From: Flammeovirgaceae bacterium
Lineage (GTDB): Bacteria > Bacteroidota > Bacteroidia > Cytophagales > Cyclobacteriaceae
Assembly: GCA_016712035.1 (NCBI GenBank)
Contig: JADJRT010000001.1
Span: 372,001-436,000 of the forward strand
Length of the DNA stretch: 64,000 bases
Direction of reading: 5' to 3'
The notes below the pieces were generated by a model. That model was not told the DNA's origin, did not search any database, and was given only the letters and a program-made list of their open reading frames with translations. Positions 1 to 12,200 of the stretch are shown piece after piece. Each line of letters starts with the position of its first letter. Within the stretch, counting starts at the first letter, position 1. A program made the position numbers and the translations under genes.

Positions 1-144
1 AGACGCATGTCGGGTGAAGGAAATATTGCCAATGCTATTCATCAATTATATCGTGTAGCAAAGAAGAAGTATTTTTCTGAAAAAAAACTTGTCCCCTATG
101 ATCTTACCAAATTCAGAAAGGGTGGAAATCTTTCTTTGTTCTAA
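1..144 (+). CDS. C-terminal end of a radical SAM protein (PA0069 family, tentative)
   Basis: The window opens inside a reading frame that runs to a TAA at 142-144. The 47 visible residues contain a basic helix (AIHQLYRVAKKKYF) and end in GGNLSLF. A tail of the form R-x-SGEG...NLSLF resembles the C-terminus of PA0069/SplB-like radical SAM proteins as I remember them. The iron-sulfur cysteines lie upstream of the window, so the function cannot be confirmed here. It could be another protein with a similar basic tail. Confidence 0.5.
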   Translation, partial: RRMSGEGNIANAIHQLYRVAKKKYFSEKKLVPYDLTKFRKGGNLSLF

Positions 145-283
145 GTGGATTTGACAAGATAGAATTAGAAAGCTAACAAAAGTCATTGTTTTCAAAAAAG
201 ATAGTTTAGTAATTTGCTGCTGGATTCAAGATTGGATTAAATCCTTTTTCTTTGTCACTAGAGTCGTTACCTTTGAAACAATA

Positions 284-652
284 ATGCTACGCTTCTGCGC
301 AATCGGCCTGTTTCTCATTTATCTGGTTTCGTTTACCGAATTTAAAGAGGTATTACGTTTGCCCTTGCTCGTGCAACATTATGCAGAACATAAAGATCAA
401 GTTGCTGAAATGTCTTTCCTGGAATTTCTGGTCATGCATTATAAAACAGATGAAGCACATGATGATCGGGACAATCGACTGCCATTCAAAGATTCCAGCC
501 ATTCTTTCATCGGTCAACTTGTTGTGCTTCCCATTCAAAAAATATCCTTAGCAGAACAAATAGAAACAACTGAAACATCTTATCAGTTCTTTTATTTTCA
601 ACACGAACCTAAGTTGATTACGGCTGATATTTTTCAGCCCCCTAAAGTCTAA
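284..652 (+). CDS. Small conserved protein preceding a heavy-metal efflux pump
   Basis: A 122-residue protein with one hydrophobic N-terminal segment (about residues 5-17), which may be a signal peptide or anchor. The rest is rich in His, Glu and Asp (for example QHYAEHK and DEAHDDRDNR). Proteins with the same EVLRLPLLVQHY-type stretch commonly sit directly upstream of CusA/CzcA genes in Bacteroidota. The acidic/His composition fits periplasmic metal binding, but that role is inferred. It lies 127 bp upstream of the efflux pump gene on the same strand and probably belongs to the same transcription unit. ATG at 284 is the only reasonable start. Confidence 0.6.
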   Translation: MLRFCAIGLFLIYLVSFTEFKEVLRLPLLVQHYAEHKDQVAEMSFLEFLVMHYKTDEAHDDRDNRLPFKDSSHSFIGQLVVLPIQKISLAEQIETTETSYQFFYFQHEPKLITADIFQPPKV

Positions 653-676
653 CAACCCTACCTTAGCATGTATGGC

Positions 677-698
677 ATAGCACGCGCGCGCATGCTAT
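677..698. repeat. Inverted repeat around an alternating CG tract
   Basis: ATAGCA (677-682) pairs with TGCTAT (693-698) across a run of alternating C and G. It lies between the small conserved protein and the efflux pump. It could fold as an attenuator-like hairpin or be an operator; no T-tract follows it. Confidence 0.4.
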
Positions 699-779
699 TA
701 TCTTCATGTGTCTACTAATACCTTCGAAAAAAGTGACATCACTTTCGATTGCTTATATCATTTATAACACTCAGCAACA

Positions 780-3700
780 ATGCTAACCAGAATCATAGAG
801 TTTTCAGTAAGACAGAAATTAATTATTGGGTTAATGGTAATCGGACTCATTGGGTATGGAGCCTATGAATTTACACGACTGCCCATTGATGCTGTCCCTG
901 ATATCACGAACAATCAGGTACAGGTAATCACGATTATTCCTTCCTTAGGCGCAGCCGACATTGAACGCCTTATTACATTCCCGATTGAACAGGCAAACAG
1001 CAACATTCATGGCCTTCTTGAAATCAGGAGTTTTTCGCGATTCGGATTATCCCTTGTGACCATCGTATTTGATGACAATACCGATGTCTATTGGGCCCGT
1101 CAGCAAGTGACGGAACGATTGCAGATAGCAAAGATCAAATCCCCAAAGGCTTGGGGACACCGGTATTAGCCCCGGTAACAACGGGGTTGGGTGAAATCTA
1201 TCAATATGTGGTCAAAGCAAAGAAAGGATATGAAGACCGCTACGATATCACGGAGTTGCGCACAATTCAGGACTGGATCGTAAGAAGGCAGCTCTTACGG
1301 GTGTCAGGTGTGGCCGATGTGAGCAGCTTGGGGGGTAAACTGAAGCAATACGAGATTGCGATTGATCCCAATAAATTGAAATCCTACGGACTTACCGTGA
1401 GTGATGTGTTCAGTGCCCTGGAGAACAATAACCAAAATACCGGGGGAGCTTATATCGAACGACAGACAACCGTATTATACATTCGAAGCGAAGGATTGAT
1501 TGGTGATATCGGTGACATCAACAGTATTGCGGTTAAAAACACGGAGAATGGAACGCCATTATTTATAAAAGATGTAGCCGAAGTGAGAATAGGCAGTGCC
1601 ATTCGCTATGGAGCGATGACCTATAATGGGGAGGGTGAAGTGGCTGGTGCCGTAGTGATGATGTTGAAAGGTGCCAATAGCAGTCTCGTTATTAAAGATG
1701 TCAAAGATAAAATTGAGCAAATCAAAAAGATTTTACCCGAAGGCGTAGAGATAGAGCCCTTTCTAGATAGAACCAAAATGGTAAGCCATGCCATTGGCAC
1801 TGTTGAGAAAAATTTAATGGAGGGAGCCTTGATTGTAGTTTTTGTTCTTGTCTTGTTTCTTGGAAATTTCCGCGCTGGTTTTTTAGTGGCCTCCGTTATT
1901 CCGCTCGCTATGCTTTTTGCTGTGATTATGATGAACCTGTTTGGCGTAAGCGGAAACCTGATGAGTTTGGGTGCTTTGGATTTTGGATTGATTGTAGACG
2001 GGGCCGTAATTATCGTGGAGGCTGTGATGCATCAGTTGACCCATGGCAAAAGGTTCAAGTCGCTCAATGCGATAAATCAAAACGAAATGGATGGAGAGGT
2101 AATTCATTCGGCAGGGAGGATGATGAATAGTGCTGTGTTTGGTCAAATCATAATCCTGATCGTGTACCTACCTATCTTCAGCTTGCAGGGCATTGAAGGA
2201 AAAATGTTTAAGCCAATGGCTCAAACCGTTGCCTTTGCTTTATTGGGGGCTTTCATTCTTTCCCTTACCTATATTCCCATGATGAGCTCTGTTTTTCTAA
2301 GTAAGAAAGTTAAACACTCGAAAAATCTTTCCGATAAAATGATGGAAAAGATTGAACGCCTTTACGAGATCGCACTACAAAAAGTTTTAGGTTTCCCTAA
2401 AACAGTAATCGTGTCTGTTCTTGCATTGTTTTTCGCTGCCTTAATAACGCTTTCTTTTCTTGGGGGTGAATTTATTCCTGCACTCGAAGAAGGTGACTTT
2501 GCCGTTGACACCCGGGTTCTCACAGGAAGTAATCTCAATGTTTCTATTGAGGCTACTCTGAAAGGAGAAAAAATACTCCTCGAAAATTTTCCTGAAGTAA
2601 TAAAGGTGGTGGGCAAAATAGGAAGTGGTGAAGTGCCCACCGACCCCATGCCGATTGAGGCCAGTGACATGATGGTTATCCTGAAAGATAAAAGTGAATG
2701 GACTTCGGCAACCAACTTCAATGAACTTGCTGAAAAAATGGGTAAAGCATTAGAGGCTATACCCGGGGTCACCTTTGGCTTTCAATATCCCGTACAGATG
2801 CGTTTTAATGAGTTGATGACCGGGGCGAGGCAAGATGTGGTTTGCAAAATTTTTGGTGAAAATCTGGACACACTCGCACACTATGCAAACAAATTAGGCA
2901 ACGTGATAAATACGGTTGACGGAAGTGCAAACTTATATGTGGAAGCTGTGGGAGGCATGCCACAAATCGTTATAAAATATAATCGGGCAGCGATAGCTCA
3001 ATACGGTTTGAATATTTCTGAGATCAATAGAATTGTCAACACAGCATTTGCCGGTCAAAGCGCTGGGCAAGTGTATGAGGAGGAAAAAAGATTCGATCTG
3101 GTTGTACGCATGGTGGGTGAGCAACGAAAAATATCAGTGATGTTCAGAATTTATTAATTCCATCTCCACAGGGAAATCAAATACCCCTAAATCAATTAGC
3201 CGAAGTTGAAATTAAAGAAGGTCCTAATCAAATCCAGCGTGAGGATGCCAAACGCAGAATCATCATTGGCTTTAATGTGCGTGGCCGGGATGTTCAAACC
3301 ATTGTGACAGAGCTTCAGCAAAAGGTAGATGAGCAAATAAAATTTCCGGTCGGTTATTATGTAACCTATGGCGGAGCGTTTGAAAATCTTAATGCTGCCA
3401 AGAAAAGATTGAGTATTGCGGTTCCGATATCGCTGTTATTGATTTTCGTTATGCTCTACTTTGCTTTTAAATCTGTCAAACATGGCCTGCTGATTTATTC
3501 TGCTATCCCACTTTCCGCTATCGGAGGTATCTTTGCTCTCGCAACACGAGGTATGCCATTTAGTATTAGTGCCGGAGTTGGCTTTATCGCCTTATTTGGT
3601 GTGGCCGTGTTGAATGGAATTGTTTTGGTTGCCGAATTCAATCGCCTGAAAACGGATGGTCAACTCAACCTCTATCACATTGTGATATCGGGAACAAAAC

Positions 3701-5133
3701 TAAGGCTACGTCCTGTACTCATGACCGCGTTGGTTGCATCTCTGGGCTTCATGACAATTGCTTTGAGTAATGGTGCTGGTGCCGAAGTTCAGCGGCCATT
3801 GGCCACCGTTGTAATCGGTGGTTTGCTGATTGCCACGTTCCTTACGCTATTTGTTCTGCCTGTGTTATACATCATATTTGAAACTAAACTCGGAAAGAAA
3901 AAAAGAATAATGCCGATCGCAGGTTTATTAGTATTTGCTCTTCTGGCCGCGGGAGTTCCCGCAGCAAATGCACAAACACTTATTACCGCTCAGGCCGCCA
4001 TTGATACTGCTTTAGTCAATAACTTATTGGTTAAGAATGAACGTTTAAAAGCCGAATATCAACAATTGTTGATCAAATCTGGTGCGAACCTTCCTCAAAC
4101 TACAATAATTGGTGAGTATGGTCAGATTAATAGTAGTTTTTCAGATAATCGATTCGTGATCAACCAGAACATCAACTTCCCCTCTGTGTATTCTAATCAA
4201 AAATCGGTGTTAAGAGAAGAGTGGAGAAGCAGCATGTTGAACGTAGCATTGAAAGAGGTGGATCTGAAGCGGCAAGTGTCGCAAGTCTATTATATGTTTA
4301 CCTATCTGCAACAAAAGAAAACCCTCCTACAACAAAATGATAGTTTGTATGGTGAGTTTTTGAATAAGGCTAATTTGAGGTTTAAGGTGGGAGAGAGCAA
4401 CATTCTTGAAAAGACTACCGCTGAAACGCAACGGGGACAAATTGCTTTGCAACTCAATCTACTCAATACCGATCTGGATTTATTGCAGGCTCAGTTTCAA
4501 CTCTTATTAAATACAACAACTTTCCTCGTGCCACAAGAGGGTGATTTTAAAATGAGTAGACTTGAAATGATTGATACAGCCTCTGTATCACAACATCCTA
4601 CCATTCAATTATTGCAACAACAGAAACAGATCTAAATCAGGAACACACAGTTGGAAAAATCAAGACTACTCCCCGATCTCTCCTTTGCATATAACAATAT
4701 GTCCATGCGGGGTACGGGTGCAGACAATGTATTTTATGATGGTTCAGCCCGGTTTCAGTCGGGTCAGATTGGCCTGGGTATTCCGCTATTCTATGGATCA
4801 CAAAAAGCAAGAATCAATGCCTCAAAATCTATTCAGAAAATAACGGAAACAAATTACCTGGTCGGATTGCAACAGTTCAATAACGAATACCAAAAAGCCA
4901 TTTCACAATACCTGAACCTCTCAAAGTCGGTTGACTATTACGAACAAACCGGCTTAACAAACGCCAGGCTTATCAGCGACACCGCCAATAAACAATTTGC
5001 CAATGGTGGAATTAACTACCTCGAGTGGGTGATGCTTACTAATCAAGCTATCTCTCTTCGAAACGAATATTTGATTGCGGTAAACAATCTAAACGAAAGC
5101 ATTATTCAACTCAATTACTTCATTTATAAATAA
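780..5133 (+). CDS. cusA: CusA/CzcA heavy-metal efflux RND permease fused to a TolC-like outer-membrane factor (interrupted)
   Basis: Inner-membrane proton-driven RND pump for metal cations such as Cu/Ag or Co/Zn/Cd, about 1450 residues when repaired. RND signatures include LPIDAVPDITNNQVQ near the N-terminus, the TM4 stretch GALDFGLIVDGAVI with its proton-relay Asp, and the second-half motif GVAVLNGIVLVAEF. After about residue 1040 the frame continues without a start codon into a TolC-type coiled-coil domain. This permease-TolC fusion is a known arrangement in Bacteroidota. The frame is broken three times: a missing A in the run at 1130-1132, a missing A in the run at 3127-3131, and an in-frame TAA at 4633-4635. 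Repairing the first two restores continuous homology. The TAA needs a substitution (AAA, CAA or GAA fits). The adaptor follows 11 bp downstream. Confidence 0.85.
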
Positions 5134-5144
5134 AGAGACTCTTC

Positions 5145-6319
5145 ATGAAAAATATCCTTCCTACATATACGATTCTCATATCCCGCTACATGGTAAAGTC
5201 CATTCTTGCGATTTGTGTTGTGGCGACAGTCATCTCATGCGGCTCTAAAAATGAAACGCCCGCCAGTGCTGATTCTACTCATGTTGAAAACTCTGTTACG
5301 CTTTCTGCCGCTCAACTTAAAAATTCTGGGATTGTAATCGGTAAAATTGAGCAAAAGTCGATCTCGAGTGTACTAAAAGTAAACGGTCGCATTGATGTGC
5401 CTCCTCAAAATATAATTTCGGTTAGCGTACCGATGGGCGGCTATCTGAAATATACCAAACTGCTGCCTGGCATGCACCTAAGTAAAGGTGAGGTGATTGC
5501 TATTATGGAAGATCAGCAATATATTCAGTTACAGCAAGACTTTTTAACTGCCAAAGCACGATTGATCTTTACAGCTAACGAATACAATCGGCAAAAAGAA
5601 TTAAATCAAAGCAAAGCCAGCAGCGACAAGGTTTTTCAACAAACGGAAGTTGATTACACAACTGAAAAAATCAATGTGAAATCATTGGCCGAACGACTTA
5701 AACTAATTGGAATTAATCCGGACAAACTGGATGAAAATACCATTTCGAAGAGTATCAATATTTATTCACCCATTGATGGATATGTTTCGAAGGTGAACGT
5801 GAATATTGGCAAGTTTACCCAGCCCAGCGAAGTGCTCTTTGAGCTGATTAATCCGACTGACATCCATCTTGCCTTAACCATTTTTGAAAAGGATTTAAGC
5901 AAACTCTCGATCGGCCAAAAATTATTTGCTTATACCAATAGCCAACCGGAAAAAAATATGAATGTGAAATTATTCTGATCGGCAAGAATCTATCCACGGA
6001 AAGAAGCACTGAAGTTCATTCTCATTTTGAAAATTATGATAAGAGCCTCATACCGGGCATGTACATGAATGCCGAAATTGAAATACAAAACAATACGGTA
6101 TATGCTCTTCCAGAAGAAGCCATTGTGCGGTTTGAAAATAATCAATATGTTTTTTTGGCCGAAACGGATACCCGGTTCACTATTCAGGAAATTAAGACGG
6201 GTGATGTAGAAAAAGGTTTTGTAGAGATTATTTCCGGTGTCGGTTTAACCGATAAAAAGATTGTGATTAAAGGTGCTTACAATCTTCTTATGGCCATGAA
6301 AAATAAGGTGGAAGAATAA
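5145..6319 (+). CDS. cusB: Efflux RND periplasmic adaptor, CusB/HlyD family lipoprotein (interrupted)
   Basis: Membrane-fusion subunit linking the RND permease to the outer-membrane channel. The signal sequence ends in a lipobox (VVATVISC), so the mature protein is probably lipid-anchored. The lipoyl/barrel-sandwich halves flank a helical hairpin rich in Gln and Lys (about residues 110-190), and the return strand is IYSPIDGYVSKVNV. A shortened A run at 5950-5956 (7 As where 8 keep frame) ends the first open frame at 5978; the second part starts with GKNLSTE and ends KVEE. Adding one A gives about 391 residues, normal for the family. ATG at 5190 is an alternative start giving a tighter signal peptide. 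It is in one operon with the fused pump. Confidence 0.85.
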
Positions 6320-6390
6320 AAAGAGTATTCAATACATAAACAATAATAATTTCGTCTGCTTTTTTGCCGGATCTTTAATTTCATTTCTGA

Positions 6391-7068
6391 TTGAAATATC
6401 TGTTGGTCTTTTTTAATGATCTGCCTTTGAGAGATGTTCTCATCTATGGTCTTGGCTTTTTGGCTCAATCTCTTTTTGGCGCCCGCATAATCGTTCAGTG
6501 GTATAAGTCAGAACGAGAAGGGCGAGTGGTTTCACCAACGTTGTTTTGGATCTTTAGCCTTTGCGGATCTTTTCTTTTTCTTATTTATGGCTTGTTAAGA
6601 AAAGACCCCGTTATTCTCCTTGGTCAAACGCTTTCGTTTTATATCTACATCCGCAACCTGCAGCTAAAAAAATTCTGGACAAAAATTCCGTTGGCCTGGC
6701 GCGTGATTATCACTCCGCTCCCATTCATTCTTTACCTCGTCATGATTATAACGACACCCGACTCGTTTCAAGACATCTTTAAGAACCTAAATTACACCGA
6801 CTCGGTATTGGTGATTGGCGGTGTTGGCCAATTGCTTCTCAATCTTCGGTACCTTTATCAGTGGTATTACTCCGAACAAGCAAATGAGTCTTTGTTGCCT
6901 CTGGGGTTTTGGCTCATCAGTGCGGTTGCTTCGGTAATGGTTGTTTACTATGGATTTAATCGCCTTGACCCCGTTCTGCTGACGGCACAAAGCATGGGTT
7001 TTGTAGCATATCTAAGAAATATTTACTTATCGTTGTTTGGTCGTTTTAAAACTACCGCTTCAAAATAA
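6391..7068 (+). CDS. Membrane protein with two lipid-A-disaccharide-synthase N-terminal-like (LAB_N) domains
   Basis: A 225-residue polytopic protein with six to seven hydrophobic segments. It has an internal repeat: FGARIIVQWYKSEREGR...LLRKDPVILLGQ in the first half and LLNLRYLYQWYYSEQAN...FNRLDPVLLTAQ in the second. Each half matches the small LAB_N domain, found alone or fused to glycosyltransferases. LAB_N proteins are linked by neighbourhood to lipid A or lipid-linked sugar metabolism, but the biochemical role is not established. An in-frame TGA sits directly before 6391, so the start is TTG at 6391 or a later TTG/GTG, unless an indel hides an upstream ATG. Confidence 0.75.
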   Translation: MKYLLVFFNDLPLRDVLIYGLGFLAQSLFGARIIVQWYKSEREGRVVSPTLFWIFSLCGSFLFLIYGLLRKDPVILLGQTLSFYIYIRNLQLKKFWTKIPLAWRVIITPLPFILYLVMIITTPDSFQDIFKNLNYTDSVLVIGGVGQLLLNLRYLYQWYYSEQANESLLPLGFWLISAVASVMVVYYGFNRLDPVLLTAQSMGFVAYLRNIYLSLFGRFKTTASK

Positions 7069-7095
7069 GGTAACACTGATCTGAATTTGTCCCTC

Positions 7096-8333
7096 ATGAC
7101 GTCTACGTATTTCAAACGTATTGTACAAAGCGAAGTGCAAGAGTATCTGGTCAATCGCGAGGATTCAGATGAAAAAGATTTAGTACTCCAACACAAAAAG
7201 GTGCTGGGGATACCGATAGCACTACTTGCGCAGCAAATTTCAGGCAGAAGAAAAGCCAAATCAAAACTTGCCCTCTGGTACAAAACAAAGGGTATTGTTT
7301 ACCCGCCATCAGTAAATATTGAACAGTGTTCTTCTGAAGCGACCGCCCGATTTAAAACGCGAATAGCCCAAAGCATTTTATCCGATTCGCAAAATCCAAC
7401 TATTGCTGATCTAACCGGAGGATTTGGTGTTGATAGTTATTTCTTTTCATTGGTGTTTGATTCCGTTCATTATGTGGAGCCGAATGACGATCTCTTTCAG
7501 ATTGTTTCTGCGAACCATCGAACGCTACAAGCAAAATCCATTGTTCACCATCAAACCACGGCCGAAGATTTTATAGCGACCCGCACGAAGGTTGATCTTG
7601 TCTATAGATCCCAGTCGCAGGGACAGTAACTCACGCAAAGTATTCAGACTTGCCGATTGCACACCTGATATAAGTTCATTGCAAGAGACCATTTTTGAGC
7701 ATTCCCGGTTTTTACTTGTTAAGGCTTCGCCCTTGCTTGACATACAACAAGGCCTACGGGAGCTTACTCATACTAAAAAAGTATTTGTTGTGTCCGTTAA
7801 CAACGAATGCAAAGAGTTGCTTTTTTTATGCGAGAAAAACTACACGGGCCATGTGCAAATTGAGGCTGTTGATCTTTTTGTAAATGGCGATCTTAAAAAC
7901 GTCTTATCTTTTCTCCAAGAGGAAGAGAAAAATGCCATCAGCGTGCTGGGAGAAGCCGCTGAATATTTATACTGAGCCGAACGCATCAATCCTGAAAGCA
8001 GGAGCCTTTAAATTGATTTCTGAAAATTTCAGTTGGTCAAACTTGCACCCAACACCCATCTATACACATCCTCTCTACTAATAAAGGATTTCCCCGGCGG
8101 GTTTTTCAGATTGAAGTTCTCGATCCCGATGTAAAAGAGTTGAAGCGTTTTTACCCAATGGTAAAGCAAATGTTCTCACACGAAACTATCCGCTTAAAGC
8201 GGAAGAGCTAAAGAAGAAACTTAAACTTACTGATGGAGGCGAAAAATATGTGATAGGGTTTTCTGTCGATAACTATCGACATAAGAAGAAAAAACATCTT
8301 GCGATTTGCTGCTTGCCTACAAAAACGCAATGA
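7096..8333 (+). CDS. Class I SAM-dependent methyltransferase with THUMP-like/ferredoxin-like C-terminus (interrupted)
   Basis: Predicted nucleic-acid methyltransferase. The SAM-binding motif I is ADLTGGFGVDS and the post-IV motif, rebuilt across a frameshift, reads DLVYIDPSRR, the DPSRR form seen in a Bacteroidota family with a THUMP-like C-terminal domain. The C-terminal part reads KLAPNTHLYTSS...DFPGRVF and ends CCLPTKTQ after repair. At least five indels break it: loss of TA near 7605, an extra base near 7972, and losses near 8038, 8100 and 8148. The repaired product is about 410 residues. ATG at 7096 is preferred over the TTG at 7087. The last 17 bp overlap the end of the opposite-strand redoxin gene. 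Confidence 0.7.
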
Positions 8334-8812
8334 TTTCATCAACGGGCGTCTCGCCCAGAAATGATTTCACAAACCTTTTTCATTAGAATAAATATAAATG
8401 GAAGGTGTGGGTATCGAACCAAAGTTCGTGTATACATCCATGCCCTCCGCTCGGCCAAACTTATATTAGGCTGATTCGTCAATTTATAATCTTGTGCAAA
8501 TTTCTGAATAACCTCCGGGGCATCGGAAGCTATAAACTGCAGGGTATATTTTTTAAACGATTCAAGCTTCTCCTGTATCGCCTGCGCTTCGCGCTGACAA
8601 TGATCACAATCTGCATTAAATAGAATAAGGACAGAAGCACCGGGCAAGTCGCGGGTGGTGGCAGGCGATCCATCCAGATTTGTAAAAGTCAGGTAGGGAA
8701 ACTCATTTATTTCCTTTGTCACAACGGGGCTCTGGCTCTTCTTTTCTGGCTTGTTGCAACCTGAGAAAATAAAAATTATGGGCAACAGTATTAGGAGTAA
8801 TCTTGTGTTCAT
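8317..8812 (-). CDS. Redoxin/thioredoxin-like lipoprotein (interrupted near C-terminus)
   Basis: Predicted periplasm-facing thiol redox lipoprotein. It has a lipobox (IFIFSGC at residues 13-19) and a thioredoxin-fold core with FNADCDHCQREA, a CxxC-type active site (C-D-H-C). Two missing G residues on the coding strand (near 8449 and 8370) shift the last third. Repair gives NISLAEAEGMDVYTNFGSIP..., a cis-Pro-like segment (SIPTPS), and a stop at 8317. The repaired length is about 165 residues. Its start codon overlaps the stop of an upstream small membrane protein gene (ATGA), which suggests coupled translation. The specific electron partner is unknown. Confidence 0.7.
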
Positions 8813-9036
8813 GGTGAAATAATAATTTTAGAGACGAAATAAATAAATAAAAATAACAAACCAGATGTTCCGTAGAGTTGAATTACTTTTTTTCGATTCT
8901 GCACATCTTCCCACCATAGCATCATCCATGGTTTAATCAAACCCAGTATCATAAACAGGAATGATGTGAGGGCTAATGAGAAGGAATAGCAACTGTACGT
9001 AATACATCCCTCAAAGTTAAGAGTAAAATTTATCGG
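8809..9036 (-). CDS. Small membrane protein upstream of the redoxin
   Basis: An open minus-strand frame whose TGA overlaps the redoxin start codon (ATGA). The visible residues include FEGCITYSCYSF, a hydrophobic stretch, then LIKPWMMLWWEDVQNRKKV and a second hydrophobic stretch. The frame lacks a convincing ATG before the first membrane segment, so the true N-terminus may be lost to an indel or use a TTG. Short two-helix proteins with a KPW-x-x-LWWED-like loop occur widely in Bacteroidota without an assigned function. The coupling suggests a membrane partner of the redoxin. The 5' boundary is only the limit of the open frame. Confidence 0.45.
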   Translation of the reverse strand, partial: PINFTLNFEGCITYSCYSFSLALTSFLFMILGLIKPWMMLWWEDVQNRKKVIQLYGTSGLLFLFIYFVSKIIISP

Positions 9037-9212
9037 CTATAGCCTTTAACATTAAGAAATGAAGAGCATGATGCCCGCCCAATTATATCCACAACTTCTT
9101 AAATAAGGCAACAATCTCTTAATTTTCTTAATTCCTTAACTATCTTAATGGTTATCGTTTTCCAGTGTTAAATGGTACGCTATATTTGCCTCCTGTTTTT
9201 GAAACTGTTGGA

Positions 9213-12200
9213 GTGAAGGCGCATGATTTCCTTTCTATTTATCGTGCGGAAAGCCTGGTACAGACGCTGGCCGAGGGTATCCGCACGTCCGCACATTCCA
9301 ATATCCGTTTAAAAGGCCTGCATGGCAGTTTGGATACCGTTATTTTTGCCGCGGTCTATAAAAGCGTCCGATCTTCGCATGTGCTTATTGCACAGGATAA
9401 AGAGGAGGCCTCTTACATACTCAATGATCTTCAACATCTGCTGGGAGAAAAGGAAGTTTTGTACTTCCCCATGTCCTATAAAAAACCCTACGAGTACGAT
9501 GAAATAGAGAACGCAAATATTCTTATGCGTTCTGAAGTCCTTAACGTAATCAACGGACATCCGGAAGGAAACATAATTGTTACCTACCCTGAAGCTATAT
9601 CTGAAAAAGTAATTAATAAAAAAGTCGCTTGCTACAAACACGTTTTTAATCAAGAAAGGCGAAATATTAGACCGTGTTTTTTGGAAGAGTTCCTGCATAG
9701 TTACGATTTCGAAAAAACCGATTTCGTTTTTGAGGCGGGTCAGTTTGCTATTCGCGGAGGCATCATCGATGTGTTTTCATTTGCGCATGAGTTGCCGTAT
9801 CGCATTGAGTTGTTTGGCGAAGAGGTGGATAGCATCCGCAGCTTCGATCCTGGGTCACAACTTTCCGTAGAAACAATTGATAAAATCAGCTTGATGCCAA
9901 ACGTACAAACCCGCTTGGTGCAGGAAGAACGCCAATCTCTATTTGATTTCATTTCACCTGCTACGCGTATCTGGTTAAAAGATGTAGAGATGACGCGCGA
10001 TATTGTTGAGAAATGTTTTGAGAAAGCCAGCGCTTCTTTTGATAAAATCCTCCGCGAAAGCGGACAAACCAAGGTAGTGTTGGAGCCCGACCAGCTTTTT
10101 AATACGGGAGAAGCGATAATGAAAAGCTTAGGCGATTTATCGTGTATTGAATTTGGATCAAGATACACGTTAGAAGCTCGTCATATCTACGAGTTTAATT
10201 CTTCCGCTCAGCCTTCGTTCAATAAGAATTTTGAATTACTGGCAGCCAATCTGCTCGAGCAACAAGAGTTGAGCTATAGTAACTTTATCTCAACAGAACA
10301 GCCCCGGCAAGTAGAGCGATTGCATGGAATCTTTGAAGAAATCCATCCCGAAATAAAATTTCAATCGCTGGATTTTTCCTTGCGTCAGGGATTTGTTGAT
10401 CATGTACAAAAAATTGTTTGCTATACCGATCACCAGATATTTGAACGGTTTTATCGCTATCGCCACAAAGAGAAATTTTCCAAATCAAAATCATTAACCT
10501 TTCGGGAGCTTCAAACTTTACAGCCCGGAGATTTTGTAACGCACATTGATTATGGCATCGGCAAGTTTGCCGGCCTCGAAAAGAAAGAGGTTAATGGTCA
10601 TGAGCAGGAATCCATTCGGCTTGTCTTTCGCGATGATGATTTGTTAACTGTTAGCATTCACGCGCTTCACAAAATTTCTAAATACTCAGGCAAGGATGGA
10701 ACGCCCCGCAGATTAGTAAGTTGGTAGTGGGAATGGGAAGCAAGAAAGCCAAAGTTAAAAGAAAGTTAAAGACATTGCCAAAGAACTGATTGAGTCTTTA
10801 TGCAAACGAAAAACTGCTCCGGGTTTTGCTTTCACGACAGATAGCTTTTTACAAGCAGAACTGGAATCATCTTTTATTTATGAAGATACCCCGATCAGGC
10901 GAAAGCCACCGAGGATGTAAAGCGCGATATGCAAAAACCGCACCCTATGGACGGCTTAGTGTGTGGTGATGTTGGCTTTGGAAAAACCGAAGTGGCCATT
11001 CGCGCTGCATTTAAAGCGCCAGCGAAGGAAAACAGGTGGCAGTGCTTGTGCCCACTACTATTTTGGCCATGCAACATTACCGAACGTTTCGGAGCGGCTG
11101 ATAATCATTCCGGTGAAGATTGATTATGTTTCGCGTTTCAAATACGATAAAGAAATCAAAGAAATTATTAAAGAGGTAAAGAAGGAGAGATTAACATTAT
11201 TATCGGCACGCACCGCGTCGTAAGCAAAGATGTTGAGTTTAAAGATCTCGGCCTTTTGATTGTTGATGAAGAGCAAAAGTTTGGCGTAAAGGTAAAAGAC
11301 CGCCTAAAAGAATTAAAGGTTAATGTGGATGTGCTCACGCTAACGGCAACCCCAATCCCCGCACGTTACATTTCTCTTTGATGGGTGCGCGCGATTTAAG
11401 TATCATCTCAACACCGCCCCCCAACCGGCAACCCGTAACCACAGAACTTCATACGTATGATGAAAGCATCATTCGCGATGCGGTAAGTACTGAATTGCGC
11501 AGAGGTGGTCAAGTGTTTTTTGTACACAATCGGGTGAGCGACATAGAACAAGTGGCCAATACCATTTTTAAACTGGTGCCTGATGCCCGAATGGGAATTG
11601 CCCATGGGCAGATGGATGGCGATAAGTTAGAAAAGGCGATGATTAAGTTTATTGATGGCGAGTATGATGTGCTCGTGTCAACCAATATTATCGAGTCAGG
11701 ACTTGACATCCCAAATGCCAATACCATCATGATTAACCAGGCACATATGTTTGGATTAAGTGACCTCCACCAGATGCGTGGTCGGGTAGGGCGTTCAAAC
11801 AAAAAAGCATTCTGTTATTTGCTTACGCCACCAAGTTCGGTACTTTCTTCCGATTCTCGCAAGCGCCTTGCTGCACTCGAAGAATTTTCTGAGTTAGGAG
11901 ATGGTTTCAAAGTTGCTATGCGCGACCTCGATATTCGCGGTGCCGGAAATTTATTGGGTGCCGAACAAAGCGGATTCATCACCGATCTTGGTTTTGATAC
12001 GTATCATAAAATTCTGGATGATGCCATTCAGGAATTAAAGGAAACCGACTTCAAAGAATTGTTTGCCGAAGAACTTTCCGAGAAAGCAAAATTGATAGTT
12101 CCGGATTGCATCATTGAAACAGATCTGGAAATTCTAATTCCCGAAACCTACATTAATAACACCAGTGAGCGGCTTCAACTTTATGCCACCTTGATAATAT

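Noticed and set aside
2041..2060. tRNA T-loop-like GGTTCAAGTC
   Set aside because: It lies inside the conserved RND permease frame and no acceptor or anticodon stems surround it.
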